In this document: one piece after another, positions 44,333 to 52,808 of the stretch
How positions within the stretch are numbered: the first letter of the stretch is position 1
How the letters are laid out: the number at the start of each line of letters is the position of its first letter
Assembly (NCBI GenBank): GCA_002897695.1
Contig: BDTG01000027.1
Location: forward strand, 35,335-99,334
Source: a bacterium BMS3Abin14
Lineage (GTDB): Bacteria > BMS3Abin14
Reading direction: 5' to 3'
Length of the DNA stretch: 64,000 nucleotides
Translations under genes and position numbers: made by a program
The notes under the pieces: generated by a model
Databases searched by the model: none
What the model was told of the DNA's origin: nothing
Seen by the model: only the letters and a program-made list of their open reading frames with translations

Positions 44333-45528
44333 GCTTCCCCTCTTGTCGCCTTGACCGCCCGGATGATCTCCGGAATGATCTCGAACAGATCGCCGACAAG
44401 GCCGTAGGTGGCAACGTCAAAAATCGGGGCATCGGGATCCTTGTTGATGGCGATGATGATGTCCGACGACTGCATCCCGGCAAGGTGCTGCACGGCCCCG
44501 GATATCCCGCAGGCGAAGTATATGGTCGGCTGAACGGTCTTGCCGGTCTGGCCTACCTGGTGGGAATAGGGCATCCATTCGGCATCCACCACCGCTCGTG
44601 ACGCTCCCACGGCGCCGCCGAGAACGAGAGCAAGTTCCTCTATGATCCCGAATGCCTCCCCCACTCCCCGCCCGCCGGAAACGATGATGTCAGCTTCGGC
44701 CAGATTCACTGTGTCCATGACCTCAGGGACCACCTCAATCACCTCAGCACCCTGATGCGCCTTGCCCCCGTCCATCCCCCTTATAACATGCAGTTTCCCC
44801 TGGTGCTCGGGGTTCCTGGCGGCGGGGACAAGGACCTTGTGCCTCACGGTGGCCATCTGCGGCCTGTGGTTTGGGCAGACGATCGTCGCCATGATGTTGC
44901 CGCCGAAGGCGGGTCTGGTCTGGAGGAGGTCTCCGGTCTGAGGGTCAATGGAAAGGGCGGTGCAATCGGCGGTCAGACCGGTTTTCACCCTGGAGGCGAC
45001 AGTGGGGATGAAGGAACGCCCCATGAAGGTAGCGCCGGCGAGGACCATGGCGGGTTTTCTCTCCAGTATCAGGTCTGAGAGAACGGCAGCATACGGGCCG
45101 TCGTTGAAGGCGGCGAGGAGTGGATCGTCAAAATATATGACCTCATCAGCGCCGTAAAGGATCAGCTCCCCGGCCGCATCCTCCATATCGTACCCCAGGA
45201 CCACTGCCGAAAGGCTCTGGCCGGTTTCGTCGGCCAGCTTCCTTCCGGCGCCAAGCAGTTCCAGCACCACGGACGACAATTTTCCCTGGCGGTGCTCCGC
45301 GAACACCCAGACACCGCTGTATTCATCCTTCCGGATCTCCGGAGCGGCATTTTCGCTCTCCTCCTGAAAGATGGCCTCAACAGGGCATTCCTCGATGCAG
45401 ACCAGGCAAATTGTGCACTTTTCATTGATCCATGCCTTGCCGTCCACCATATCGATGGCGGCATAAAGGCACGAATCGACACAGATCTCACAACCATTAC
45501 ACTTATCTTTGTTGACAATGACTGCCAT
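44329..45528 (-). CDS. etfA: Electron transfer flavoprotein alpha subunit with N-terminal ferredoxin domain
   Basis: 399 residues. Residues 1-60 hold two [4Fe-4S] motifs (CNGCEICVDSC and CTICLVCIEECP). The rest is EtfA with the FAD site at the C-terminus (GRGVGEAFGIIEELA, then SHQVGQTGKTVQPTIYFACG). Ferredoxin-fused EtfA forms occur in anaerobes. It is separated from etfB by 179 bp carrying small repeats, and coupled to fabD downstream. Confidence 0.94.
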   Translation of the reverse strand: MAVIVNKDKCNGCEICVDSCLYAAIDMVDGKAWINEKCTICLVCIEECPVEAIFQEESENAAPEIRKDEYSGVWVFAEHRQGKLSSVVLELLGAGRKLADETGQSLSAVVLGYDMEDAAGELILYGADEVIYFDDPLLAAFNDGPYAAVLSDLILERKPAMVLAGATFMGRSFIPTVASRVKTGLTADCTALSIDPQTGDLLQTRPAFGGNIMATIVCPNHRPQMATVRHKVLVPAARNPEHQGKLHVIRGMDGGKAHQGAEVIEVVPEVMDTVNLAEADIIVSGGRGVGEAFGIIEELALVLGGAVGASRAVVDAEWMPYSHQVGQTGKTVQPTIYFACGISGAVQHLAGMQSSDIIIAINKDPDAPIFDVATYGLVGDLFEIIPEIIRAVKATRGEA

Positions 45529-45587
45529 TTATTTTTCCTTCGACGATTTTTTACTTGTGAACTACAGGTTTAAATGCCAGGCCTTAT

Positions 45588-45702
45588 CGCAGAGGACCGC
45601 AAAAAGCGTCAATTGCCGACGCTGCCGCAGAGAACCGCAAAGCGAAACACCAAAACAGATTTTTACATAGATCCCGGATCTTCCCCTGCGGTACTCTGCG
45701 TT
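45588..45702. repeat. Direct and inverted short repeats between etfB and etfA
   Basis: CGCAGAGGACCGCAAAAAGCG (about 45588-45608) and CGCAGAGAACCGCAAAGCG (45626-45644) are direct copies. CTGCGGTACTCTGCG (about 45686-45700) is in inverse orientation. AGCGTC/GACGCT forms a hairpin between the direct copies. Confidence 0.6.
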
Positions 45703-45707
45703 AAAAA

Positions 45708-46493
45708 TCAGATGATCTTCTGTTCCCTGAGCCTGGCAACCAGCCTGACGGCCAGGTCTTCCGGCTCGCCTTCCCACTTCTCCCCTGCACGCTTGAGATC
45801 GGGGGCAAAGATCTTGACTACCCGGGTGGGCGAACCATCAAGCCCCAGAAGGGCGTCATCCACATCAAGATCGGGTCTCGCAAGGGTTGTGATCTCGCTT
45901 TTCCGCGCCCTCATCTTTCCCTTGAGCGAAGGGAGCCTCGGCTCGTTGATCTCCTTGACAACGGTTATCAGGGCCGGAAGCCCCATGCGAACGACCTCAT
46001 ACCCCTCTTCGAACATGCGCTCCACCACTATCTCCTCGTTTTCCAGGGACCTGATCTTCCTCACGAAAGCCACAAACGGTATCTCGAGCTGGTCGGCCAG
46101 GGATGGGCCCACCTGGGCAGTGTCCCCATCAATGGCCTGCTTCCCGCAGATAATCAGGTCCGGCCGGCCAACCTTGCGGATGGCCGCGGCCAGGGTATAG
46201 GCCGTAACCCATGTATCTGAGCCGGCGAAAGACCTGTCGCTGACCAGATATACCTCGTCGGCACCAAGGGAAATGGCCTCGCGAAGAGCGGAGTCAGCCT
46301 GCGGAGGACCCATGGTCATGACCTTCACCGTCCCCCCGTGGGCCTCCTTCAAACGGACCGCCTCCTCGACGGCGTAGAGATCGAAGGGGTTGATAATGCT
46401 CTCAACACCCTCCCTGACAAGGGTGTTGGTCTCGGGGTTGATTCGGACCTTCGTTGTGTCGGGAACCTGTTTGATGCAGACTAATATTTCCAT
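45708..46493 (-). CDS. etfB: Electron transfer flavoprotein beta subunit
   Basis: 261 residues: VCIKQVPDTTKVRINPETN at the N-terminus, the AMP-binding DLIICGKQAIDGDTAQVGP and the partner-recognition segment LPALITVVKEINEPRLPSLK. It pairs with the ferredoxin-fused EtfA. It is 43 bp after the acyl-CoA dehydrogenase gene. Confidence 0.95.
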   Translation of the reverse strand: MEILVCIKQVPDTTKVRINPETNTLVREGVESIINPFDLYAVEEAVRLKEAHGGTVKVMTMGPPQADSALREAISLGADEVYLVSDRSFAGSDTWVTAYTLAAAIRKVGRPDLIICGKQAIDGDTAQVGPSLADQLEIPFVAFVRKIRSLENEEIVVERMFEEGYEVVRMGLPALITVVKEINEPRLPSLKGKMRARKSEITTLARPDLDVDDALLGLDGSPTRVVKIFAPDLKRAGEKWEGEPEDLAVRLVARLREQKII

Positions 46494-46536
46494 TCATTCC
46501 TCAGTTGATGACTTCGCAAGAAATCCATTCGCGGCT

Positions 46537-47697
46537 TCAGATCGTTTTCTGCGCATATTCCTTTATCAACGCGGCCCCGATTACATTTCGCTGGATCTGG
46601 TTGGTACCCTCGTAGATCTGCAGGATCTTCGCGTCCCTCATCATCTTTTCAACCGGATATTCCTTCATGTAGCCATATCCCCCGAGGACCTGCACGGCAT
46701 CGGTGGTGACCTGCATGGCAACGTCGGCGCCGAACACTTTCGTCATGGCGGAAACCTTGGAGATATCCTTTGCCCCGCTCCCGATGTACCGTGCCACGGC
46801 GTAGGTCAGCGCCCTTGCCGCCTCAGTCATGGTGGCCATATCCGCCAGCATGTGCTGAATCGCCTGAAACGAGATGATCGGCCTGTCGAACTGATATCTT
46901 TCCCTGGCATAGCTAACTGCGACGTCCAGGGCGCCCTGGGCAACCCCCACCCCCTGGGCCGCGATGCCCGGTCTGGACATGTCAAGGGTCTTCATTGCCA
47001 CCATGAAGCCCATCCCTTCCCTGGAAACCAGGTTCTCAACGGGAATCCGGCAGTTCTCAAAGACAAGCTCCCTTGTGGCTGAGGCCCTGATCCCCATCTT
47101 GTTTTCCTTCTTGCCGAAGGAAAACCCTTCCATGCCTTTTTCCACGATGAAGGCGGATGCTCCCCGGGCGCCCTTTTTCCTGTTTGTGATGGCGATTACC
47201 GTGTAGATCTCGGCCTCCCCGCCGTTGGTGATCCACTGTTTGGTACCGTTGAGGATATACGAATCGCCATCCTTTACCGCGGTGGTCCGTATTCCACCGG
47301 CGTCACTTCCGGCGTTGGCCTCCGTCAGTCCGAAGGCGGCGAGTTTCTCGCCTGAGGCAATTTTGGGAAGATACTTCTGTTTCTGCTCTTCACTCCCGAA
47401 AAGAAGGATTGGGAAGGCCCCCAGGCTGGAAGCGGCGTAACTCACTGCAACCCCGAGACAGGCTTTGCTGAGCTCCTCCACAGCCAGGGAGGTCTCAAAA
47501 ACACCGCCCCCAAATCCTCCGTACTCCTCCGGGATTGAAATCCCGAACAGGTCGGATTGGGCGCATGCCTTCATGATACCCCAGGGAAATTCTCCCTTCT
47601 CATCTAATTCAGCGCGAACCGGCACTATCTTCTCCTGGGCAATCTGTCGTGCGATATCCTGAATAGCCTGCTGATCCTCCGACAAGAAATAGTCCAT
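46537..47697 (-). CDS. Acyl-CoA dehydrogenase (short-chain type)
   Basis: 386 residues from the ATG at 47697, preferred because GGAGGAATCG precedes it; an ATG four codons earlier is possible. FAD/acyl-CoA motifs are FGLTEANAGSDAGGIRT and KQWITNGGEAEIY; the catalytic Glu lies in LQIYEGTNQIQRNVIG, the position used by butyryl-CoA dehydrogenases. It would move electrons between acyl-CoA/enoyl-CoA and ETF. With etfB and etfA it interrupts the fab cluster between fabH and fabD. Confidence 0.93.
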   Translation of the reverse strand: MDYFLSEDQQAIQDIARQIAQEKIVPVRAELDEKGEFPWGIMKACAQSDLFGISIPEEYGGFGGGVFETSLAVEELSKACLGVAVSYAASSLGAFPILLFGSEEQKQKYLPKIASGEKLAAFGLTEANAGSDAGGIRTTAVKDGDSYILNGTKQWITNGGEAEIYTVIAITNRKKGARGASAFIVEKGMEGFSFGKKENKMGIRASATRELVFENCRIPVENLVSREGMGFMVAMKTLDMSRPGIAAQGVGVAQGALDVAVSYARERYQFDRPIISFQAIQHMLADMATMTEAARALTYAVARYIGSGAKDISKVSAMTKVFGADVAMQVTTDAVQVLGGYGYMKEYPVEKMMRDAKILQIYEGTNQIQRNVIGAALIKEYAQKTI

Positions 47698-47797
47698 CGA
47701 TTCCTCCATCCCAAGGCCCTTAAGCTAAAGAGCAGCAAATCATTGATCTGCGCGCCCTGCATGGGCGCGTGGATGACTTTTTACTAAATCATCAATA

Positions 47798-48778
47798 TTA
47801 CCATCTCACCAGGGCAGCGCCCCAGGTGAGCCCTCCCCCGAAAGCCTCCAGAAGCACCAGATCGCCCGGATTGATCCTCCCGCTGCGCACCGCCTCATCC
47901 AGCGCAAGGGGAACCGAGGCGGCTGAGGTGTTTCCATGCCGATCCACGGTGATGACCACCTTTTCCAAGGGGAGCTTCAGTTTTTTCGCCGTGGCCATAA
48001 TGATCCGGAGATTGGCCTGATGGGGCACGAGGAAATCGATATCCTCCTCCTTCAGACCGTTAACCTCAAGAACCTCGTCAACCACTTCACTGAGTTTTCT
48101 TACAGCGATCCGGAAGACCTCATTTCCGTTCATCTTTACGGTATTAAGCCTTTTGGCTATGGCCTCCTCGTCAACCGGCATCCTGGATCCGCCTGCCGGC
48201 GCGATGAGCAGGTCGGCCATGGATCCGTCGTTGTAAAGATGGGTAGAGATGATTCCTCTTTTACCATCCTCTGAGGGCACAAGCACCACAGCCCCGGCCC
48301 CATCCCCGAAGAGAACACAGGTATTTCTGTCCTCATAATTGATGAAGCGTGAGAGCACCTCGGCAGCGATGACGAGAATCCTGCTGTACTTTCCTGTTTT
48401 AATGAACTGATCGCCGACCGTCAGTGCGTAAATGAACCCGGTGCAGGCAGCCTCAAGGTCGAAAGCCGCTGCCTTAACAGCTTTGAGATTCCGCTGGACC
48501 AGACCGGCGGTGGATGGGAACATGTGATCCGGCGAGAGCGTGGCGACTATGATGAGGTCCAGATCTCCTGCCTCGATTCCGGCCGCTTCCAGAGCGTTCT
48601 TTGCGGCCGCAGTAGCCAGATCGGAGCTGGCCTGGTCGGGGGCTGCAATCCTTCGTTCCCGGATTCCCGTGCGGGAGATGATCCATTCGTCACTGGTATC
48701 CACCATCCGGGTCAGTTCGGCATTGGTCAGTTTCCGCTCAGGGAGGTAGGATCCTGTTCCCGCCATGAAAGATCTCAT
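47798..48778 (-). CDS. fabH: 3-oxoacyl-ACP synthase III (FabH), fab-cluster copy
   Basis: 326 residues with triad segments AAAFDLEAACTGFIYAL, DFLVPHQANLRI and VDRHGNTSAASVP. This copy is in the standard plsX-fabH context (63 bp gap), so it is the likely housekeeping initiator of fatty acid synthesis. The other copy is at 30393. Confidence 0.95.
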   Translation of the reverse strand: MRSFMAGTGSYLPERKLTNAELTRMVDTSDEWIISRTGIRERRIAAPDQASSDLATAAAKNALEAAGIEAGDLDLIIVATLSPDHMFPSTAGLVQRNLKAVKAAAFDLEAACTGFIYALTVGDQFIKTGKYSRILVIAAEVLSRFINYEDRNTCVLFGDGAGAVVLVPSEDGKRGIISTHLYNDGSMADLLIAPAGGSRMPVDEEAIAKRLNTVKMNGNEVFRIAVRKLSEVVDEVLEVNGLKEEDIDFLVPHQANLRIIMATAKKLKLPLEKVVITVDRHGNTSAASVPLALDEAVRSGRINPGDLVLLEAFGGGLTWGAALVRW

Positions 48779-48841
48779 TGCAAACGCCCCTGTTGGAAGT
48801 TATAGCCCATAGCCGGCCTATCTAATGCGAGTCCGTTCCGT

Positions 48842-49966
48842 CTACCTTTTTGGCCGCTTCCGGTCGCTCTTTTCCTTAACCTCTTTCAGACTGCTATCTA
48901 TCTTTTTATCCTTAAGATTTTCGATGACCTGATGGACCTTGGCGCCCATGGTCTGTCTGAGATCGGTAAGATCCACGCTTGTTTCGACCTCTTCCTTCAC
49001 CAGACGATCAATCCTCGTTCGAGCAAATTTGTCAGCCAGCAGAATGGCATTCTTTATTGCTGTGGGGCTCGATCGCCCGTGTGAAATAACGCCGATACCG
49101 TTAATGCCCAGGAGAAGCGCTCCGCCGATCTCCGCATAATGGAAACGGCGCTTGAACCTTTTCAGAGCCGGACGCATGAAAATATACCCGACACGCCCAA
49201 GCACAGAGGATTTGATCTCATCCTTGAGCGCCTCGGCAAGAACTTTAGCAACCCCCTCGCCGGTCTTCAGGGCAACGTTCCCTACAAAACCATCACACAC
49301 GATGACGTCCGCCGCATCCCCCGAGAAGACGTCCCCTCCCTCGATATTTCCGACAAAGTTAAGGGAGCTTTTCTTCAGAATATGGTATGCGCCCCGGACG
49401 GTCTCGTTCCCCTTGCCGGCTTCTTCGCCTATGCTGAGCAGTCCTACCCTCGGAGAGGGCAGGTCCAGGGCAGTCCTGGCAAGGGCGTTGCCCATAAAAG
49501 CGAACTGGACAAGGTTGTGGGGTTTGCTGTCAACGTTGGCCCCGGAATCCACCATTACCGCCCTGCTGTCGCGAGTGGGGATGATAGACCCGATGCATGG
49601 CCGGTCTACATTCGGCAGCAGCCCGATGGTATACAACCCTGAGAGCATGGCCGCCCCCGAGTTGCCGGCGGACAGCGCGACGACGGCCTCTCCCGTCTTG
49701 ACCAGGTCAAAAGTCCGCTGGATGGAAGAGTCCCGTTTCTTCACCAGGGCTTTCCGGGGAGCCTCATCCATCCCGACGACCTCGGAGGCGTGCTTGACCA
49801 CGACACTCCCGTCCGGAAGATCCATGCGGTCCAGCTGGGGCTCAATAATCTCCCTGTCGCCGACGAGGATAATACGGCAATCGAACTCGCGAACCGCTAA
49901 CGCGGCGCCCTCTATGATGGCCTGGGGAGCATTGTCCCCACCCATGGCATCGACAGCGATCTTCAC
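48842..49966 (-). CDS. plsX: Phosphate acyltransferase PlsX
   Basis: 374 residues starting MKIAVDAMGGDNAP, with VVVKHASEVVGMDEAPRKAL, SAGNSGAAMLSGLYTIG and CDGFVGNVALKTGEGVAKV. It converts acyl-ACP to acyl-phosphate for phospholipid synthesis. The C-terminus has a 40-residue charged extension. It lies 27 bp after rpmF. Confidence 0.96.
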   Translation of the reverse strand: MKIAVDAMGGDNAPQAIIEGAALAVREFDCRIILVGDREIIEPQLDRMDLPDGSVVVKHASEVVGMDEAPRKALVKKRDSSIQRTFDLVKTGEAVVALSAGNSGAAMLSGLYTIGLLPNVDRPCIGSIIPTRDSRAVMVDSGANVDSKPHNLVQFAFMGNALARTALDLPSPRVGLLSIGEEAGKGNETVRGAYHILKKSSLNFVGNIEGGDVFSGDAADVIVCDGFVGNVALKTGEGVAKVLAEALKDEIKSSVLGRVGYIFMRPALKRFKRRFHYAEIGGALLLGINGIGVISHGRSSPTAIKNAILLADKFARTRIDRLVKEEVETSVDLTDLRQTMGAKVHQVIENLKDKKIDSSLKEVKEKSDRKRPKR

Positions 49967-49993
49967 GGCAGTTCTTTCAGCTCAAGGTTGCCC

Positions 49994-50176
49994 TTAAACC
50001 TCTTGAACCTCAAGCACTTTGTGCCCTCGATAGTACCCGCAATGGGGACAGACCCTGTGGGGCATCTTGGCTTCGCCGCACTTGCTGCATTTGCTGGTCA
50101 TGGGTTGTCTCAGGGCATCATGGGACCTTCGCCCCCGTGTCTTCGCCTTTGCGGTCTTTTGCTTCGGAACCGGCAT
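49994..50176 (-). CDS. rpmF: 50S ribosomal protein L32
   Basis: 60 residues: VPKQKTAKAKTRGRRSHDAL at the start and a four-cysteine zinc site (CSKCGEAKMPHRVCPHCGYY). The zinc-binding form. It sits between yceD and plsX as usual. Confidence 0.96.
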   Translation of the reverse strand: MPVPKQKTAKAKTRGRRSHDALRQPMTSKCSKCGEAKMPHRVCPHCGYYRGHKVLEVQEV

Positions 50177-50187
50177 GATATTCTCCT

Positions 50188-50709
50188 TTAATCTTTATCG
50201 TTCTGTTTCAAGGCCCGGAGGGATTCCCATCTCGGGTCAAGTCTCTCCTCCCGGCAGAGGCACTTCCCCTCAGTCCTGTCCTGTCCGCAAAGGGGACATA
50301 GCCCCCCGCATCCCTCGGAACAGAGGGGCTTCATCGGCAGGGCAAGGCTCAGCTGCTCGGAAAGAAGATGATCCAGGTCGAGGGTATCGCCCTGGAAAAA
50401 TTCCACATCCAGATCGCAGACGCCCAATTCCAGTTCCCCTCCTTCAGGAACATGGGACAAGGACCGCAGATCGAGAGAAAACTTCTCCCGGACATCGTGA
50501 AGATACTTTTTCAAACAACGCGAGCAATTCTGAAAAATGTGCCCGCGAACATCTCCCTTGACCAGGACCTGTGATCCGAACCGGTCAACCCTGCAAGAAC
50601 CGGCAACCGGCCCTTCTACATCGCAATGCATGATCTCCGGCGAGTCCGGGCACAACTCCACGTCAATGCTTATCCCCTCAGGGGGTATCTCATCCAGTTT
50701 CAAAAGCAC
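50188..50709 (-). CDS. yceD: DUF177 (YceD) protein
   Basis: 173 residues. The family pattern CSRCLKKYLHDVREKFSLDL and the C-terminal cysteine-rich LCPLCGQDRTEGKC are present. YceD is linked to 23S rRNA and ribosome assembly and nearly always precedes rpmF. It is the first gene of the minus-strand lipid-synthesis cluster and starts divergently to the selenoprotein operon. Confidence 0.92.
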   Translation of the reverse strand: MLLKLDEIPPEGISIDVELCPDSPEIMHCDVEGPVAGSCRVDRFGSQVLVKGDVRGHIFQNCSRCLKKYLHDVREKFSLDLRSLSHVPEGGELELGVCDLDVEFFQGDTLDLDHLLSEQLSLALPMKPLCSEGCGGLCPLCGQDRTEGKCLCREERLDPRWESLRALKQNDKD

Positions 50710-51060
50710 AAAACACCCCCATCGAGTTGAATTGATAAATACAGGATGATACCCCCTTTGTCAATCCATCCCAAGTGTTTTAAAAGACGCCGGAGACCAA
50801 TATAACTATTTGAAATACCGGCTCTTTTATACGGAAAAGGGATTATGGTCCGGGGTAAAGGAAGGTGGTGGGCATGAAGTGCTTCATGTACCCGAAATCG
50901 GCCGGATAATCCTTTTGAGCCGGGGTTTTGGGGCCGGCCCAAACCAATCGCGGATTTCGGAATTCACATGGGCATTGCTTCTGGCAGTAATATCCGGTAA
51001 ATTCAATGCCAACTTGCGGCAAGGGGAGAGGGCAAACTTGACCCAAGGGAGGTTAAAGAG
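50710..51060. other. Divergent intergenic region, yceD / selenoprotein operon
   Basis: 351 bp. An operator-like CATGAAG-TG-CTTCATG palindrome lies at 50873-50888. A plus-strand open frame (50810-51064) has no ATG, no SD and no family features, and is not taken as a gene. The end of the region (GGGAGGTTAAAGAG) supplies the ribosome-binding site for the GTG at 51061. Confidence 0.6.
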
Positions 51061-51906
51061 GTGAAAAAGACCATTATGATACTTACCTTTGCATTGGCTG
51101 CTTGCGGATTTCAGGTGGCCCCTGCCCTGGCGGGCTTCGAGATTCAGGGCAGGATAACAGTTCCCCTCAAAGGGACTCCTGCCGATATTGCCGTTTCCCA
51201 GGACGGCAAATGGACCTTTGTCCTCACCACGGATGGGAAGATCCAGGTATTAAACTGGAAGGGTGAGTTGACACAGACCATCAAGAGTGAGGGGAGCTAC
51301 GACCGTGTGGAGTTCGCGCCCGGCAACAGGCTGATTCTGAGCAGCAGCAAAGGAAAGGTAATCAAGGTCGTTTTTCTCGATATTATCCACAACTTTGACA
51401 CCGCCGGGTCTCCCATCAAGGGCGCTGAAAACGCGACGGTGGCAATCACGGTCTTCAATGATTTTCAGTGACCATACTGTGCGAGGCTTGCGCCTCTACT
51501 CGAGCAGGTGCTCGACAGGTATCCAACTCAGGTTAAAGTGGTATTCAAAAACTTCCCGATCCGGAGCCACAGATATGCCGTGAAAGCCGCTGCTGCAGCC
51601 CTCGCAGCCGGCAAGCAGGACCGCTTCTGGGAGTTTCATGACCTTCTGTTCGAAAGCTACAATAAGCTTAATGATAAAATGATCACAGGTTTTGCCCGTA
51701 GTCTGAATCTGGACATGAAGCGATTTGAAAAAGACCGGGCGAGCGCAGAGGTGGCCAAGTTAATCAAAAGGGACCTTCAGGAGGCCCGCGATGCCGATGT
51801 CCGTGGAACACCCACCATCTTCGTCAACGGCAAGCTGTTGCAGGTCCGTTCCATGGACGGTTTTTCCAGGGCCATCGACCTGGAGCTTAAAAAGAGTTCT
51901 CCCTAA
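51061..51906 (+). CDS. Predicted selenoprotein: secreted DsbA-like thioredoxin-fold protein (UPYC)
   Basis: One open frame of 282 codons with a single in-frame TGA at 51469-51471 (residue 137). Signal peptide 1-24 (VAPALA/GFE); residues 25-110 resemble beta-propeller strands (TPADIAVSQDGKWTFVLT); then the linker FDTAGSPIKGAENATVA and the thioredoxin fold: VFNDFQ-U-PYCARLAPLLEQV, KNFPIRSHRYAVKAAAAALA, and the cis-proline loop RGTPTIFVNG. The TGA replaces the first Cys of the CPYC motif; the next gene keeps CPYC. Both halves are otherwise intact. Hairpins follow the TGA. GTG start with GGGAGG. The alternative is a point nonsense mutation or sequencing error. Confidence 0.85.
51483..51515 (+). 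promoter_or_regulatory. Candidate bacterial SECIS
   Basis: Two hairpins follow the UGA. GAGGC-TTGC-GCCTC is at 51483-51496. TCGAGC-AGGT-GCTCGA is at 51500-51515, its AGGU loop beginning 34 bases after the UGA. E. coli fdhF uses an AGGUCU loop. The second distance is long but inside ranges accepted for predicted bacterial SECIS. Which hairpin binds SelB is unknown. Confidence 0.6.
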
Positions 51907-51918
51907 CAGAAAGGCGCC

Positions 51919-52728
51919 ATGAGAGAGTATCTGTTTGTCTTTATGTCCGCAATCATAGCTCTTTTCACCCTTGCCGGGAGCAATCCCCGGCCGGCCTCGG
52001 CCTTTGGCGGCGGCGGATGCGGGGAGGGGGCGTGCAGCAGCTGCCATGAACTGAAGGTGGAGGATGCCTCGAAAATTCTGGGAGGATTGGTAGGCAAGGT
52101 GGATCGGGTCGATTTCTCGAAGGTGCCCGGCCTTTATTCCGTTGAGGTGGAAAGCAAGGGGAAGAAATACCTTGTTTACGTGGATTTTTCAGAAAAATTC
52201 ATCATCTCGGGGAACGTCATCCGCATCGCCGATCGAACCAACATAACCCGGGAAAAGTTAATCAACATGCGCCGGGTCGATCCGGCGATTATACCGATTG
52301 GGGACGCTCTGGTTATTGGAAACCCCAAGGCTCCGAAAAAAATCATCGTTTTTACGGACCCTCAATGTCCCTACTGCAAGGAACTCCATCCTGAGCTCAA
52401 GAAGGTGGTCAAGGCCGATCCGGATATCGTATTCTTCATCAAACTCTACCCCTTAAGGAAGATACATCCGGACTCCTACCGCATAGCACAGGCCATTGTA
52501 TGCGAGGACTCCATCGACCTGCTGGAAGCGAGCTTTGCCGGAAAGAAGATCCCGGACCCTGAATGTGAGAGCAGCGTCGTTGACAACACCATTGCGCTTG
52601 CGCGAAAGCTCGGAATCTCCTCGACCCCGACCATGGTCCTGCCTGACGGGCGTCTGGCGCCGGGATTCATGCCGGCCAAGGACATATTGAGGCTTATCGA
52701 CGGCGGTGATGCAGGAAAAAACCAATAG
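51919..52728 (+). CDS. DsbC-like periplasmic thioredoxin-fold protein with N-terminal Cys-rich segment
   Basis: 269 residues. A signal peptide (1-23) is followed by GGGGCGEGACSSCHELKVED, which contains CxxCH, a potential c-heme site or just a thiol pair. Residues about 45-130 resemble the DsbC dimerisation domain (FSKVPGLYSVEVESKGKKYL). The catalytic domain has FTDPQCPYCKELHPEL and cis-Pro in ISSTPTMVLPDG. It should reduce or isomerise disulfides in the periplasm. It lies 12 bp after the selenoprotein gene, so both probably act together. Confidence 0.87.
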   Translation: MREYLFVFMSAIIALFTLAGSNPRPASAFGGGGCGEGACSSCHELKVEDASKILGGLVGKVDRVDFSKVPGLYSVEVESKGKKYLVYVDFSEKFIISGNVIRIADRTNITREKLINMRRVDPAIIPIGDALVIGNPKAPKKIIVFTDPQCPYCKELHPELKKVVKADPDIVFFIKLYPLRKIHPDSYRIAQAIVCEDSIDLLEASFAGKKIPDPECESSVVDNTIALARKLGISSTPTMVLPDGRLAPGFMPAKDILRLIDGGDAGKNQ

Positions 52729-52808
52729 CCGGCCATTCTTAACCCCCTTATTTACAGCCCGTACCTCCAGGGTGTCCATTGGACCTTGACAAGGCTTAGG
52801 AGGGATTG

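Noticed and set aside
50810..51064. 84-residue open frame upstream of the selenoprotein
   Set aside because: TTG start without SD, no recognisable family, and a palindrome inside; treated as promoter DNA.
51508..51906. Separate gene starting at an internal GTG after the TGA of the selenoprotein
   Set aside because: It would start in the middle of the thioredoxin fold, lacks a ribosome-binding site and loses the active site; read-through explains both halves.
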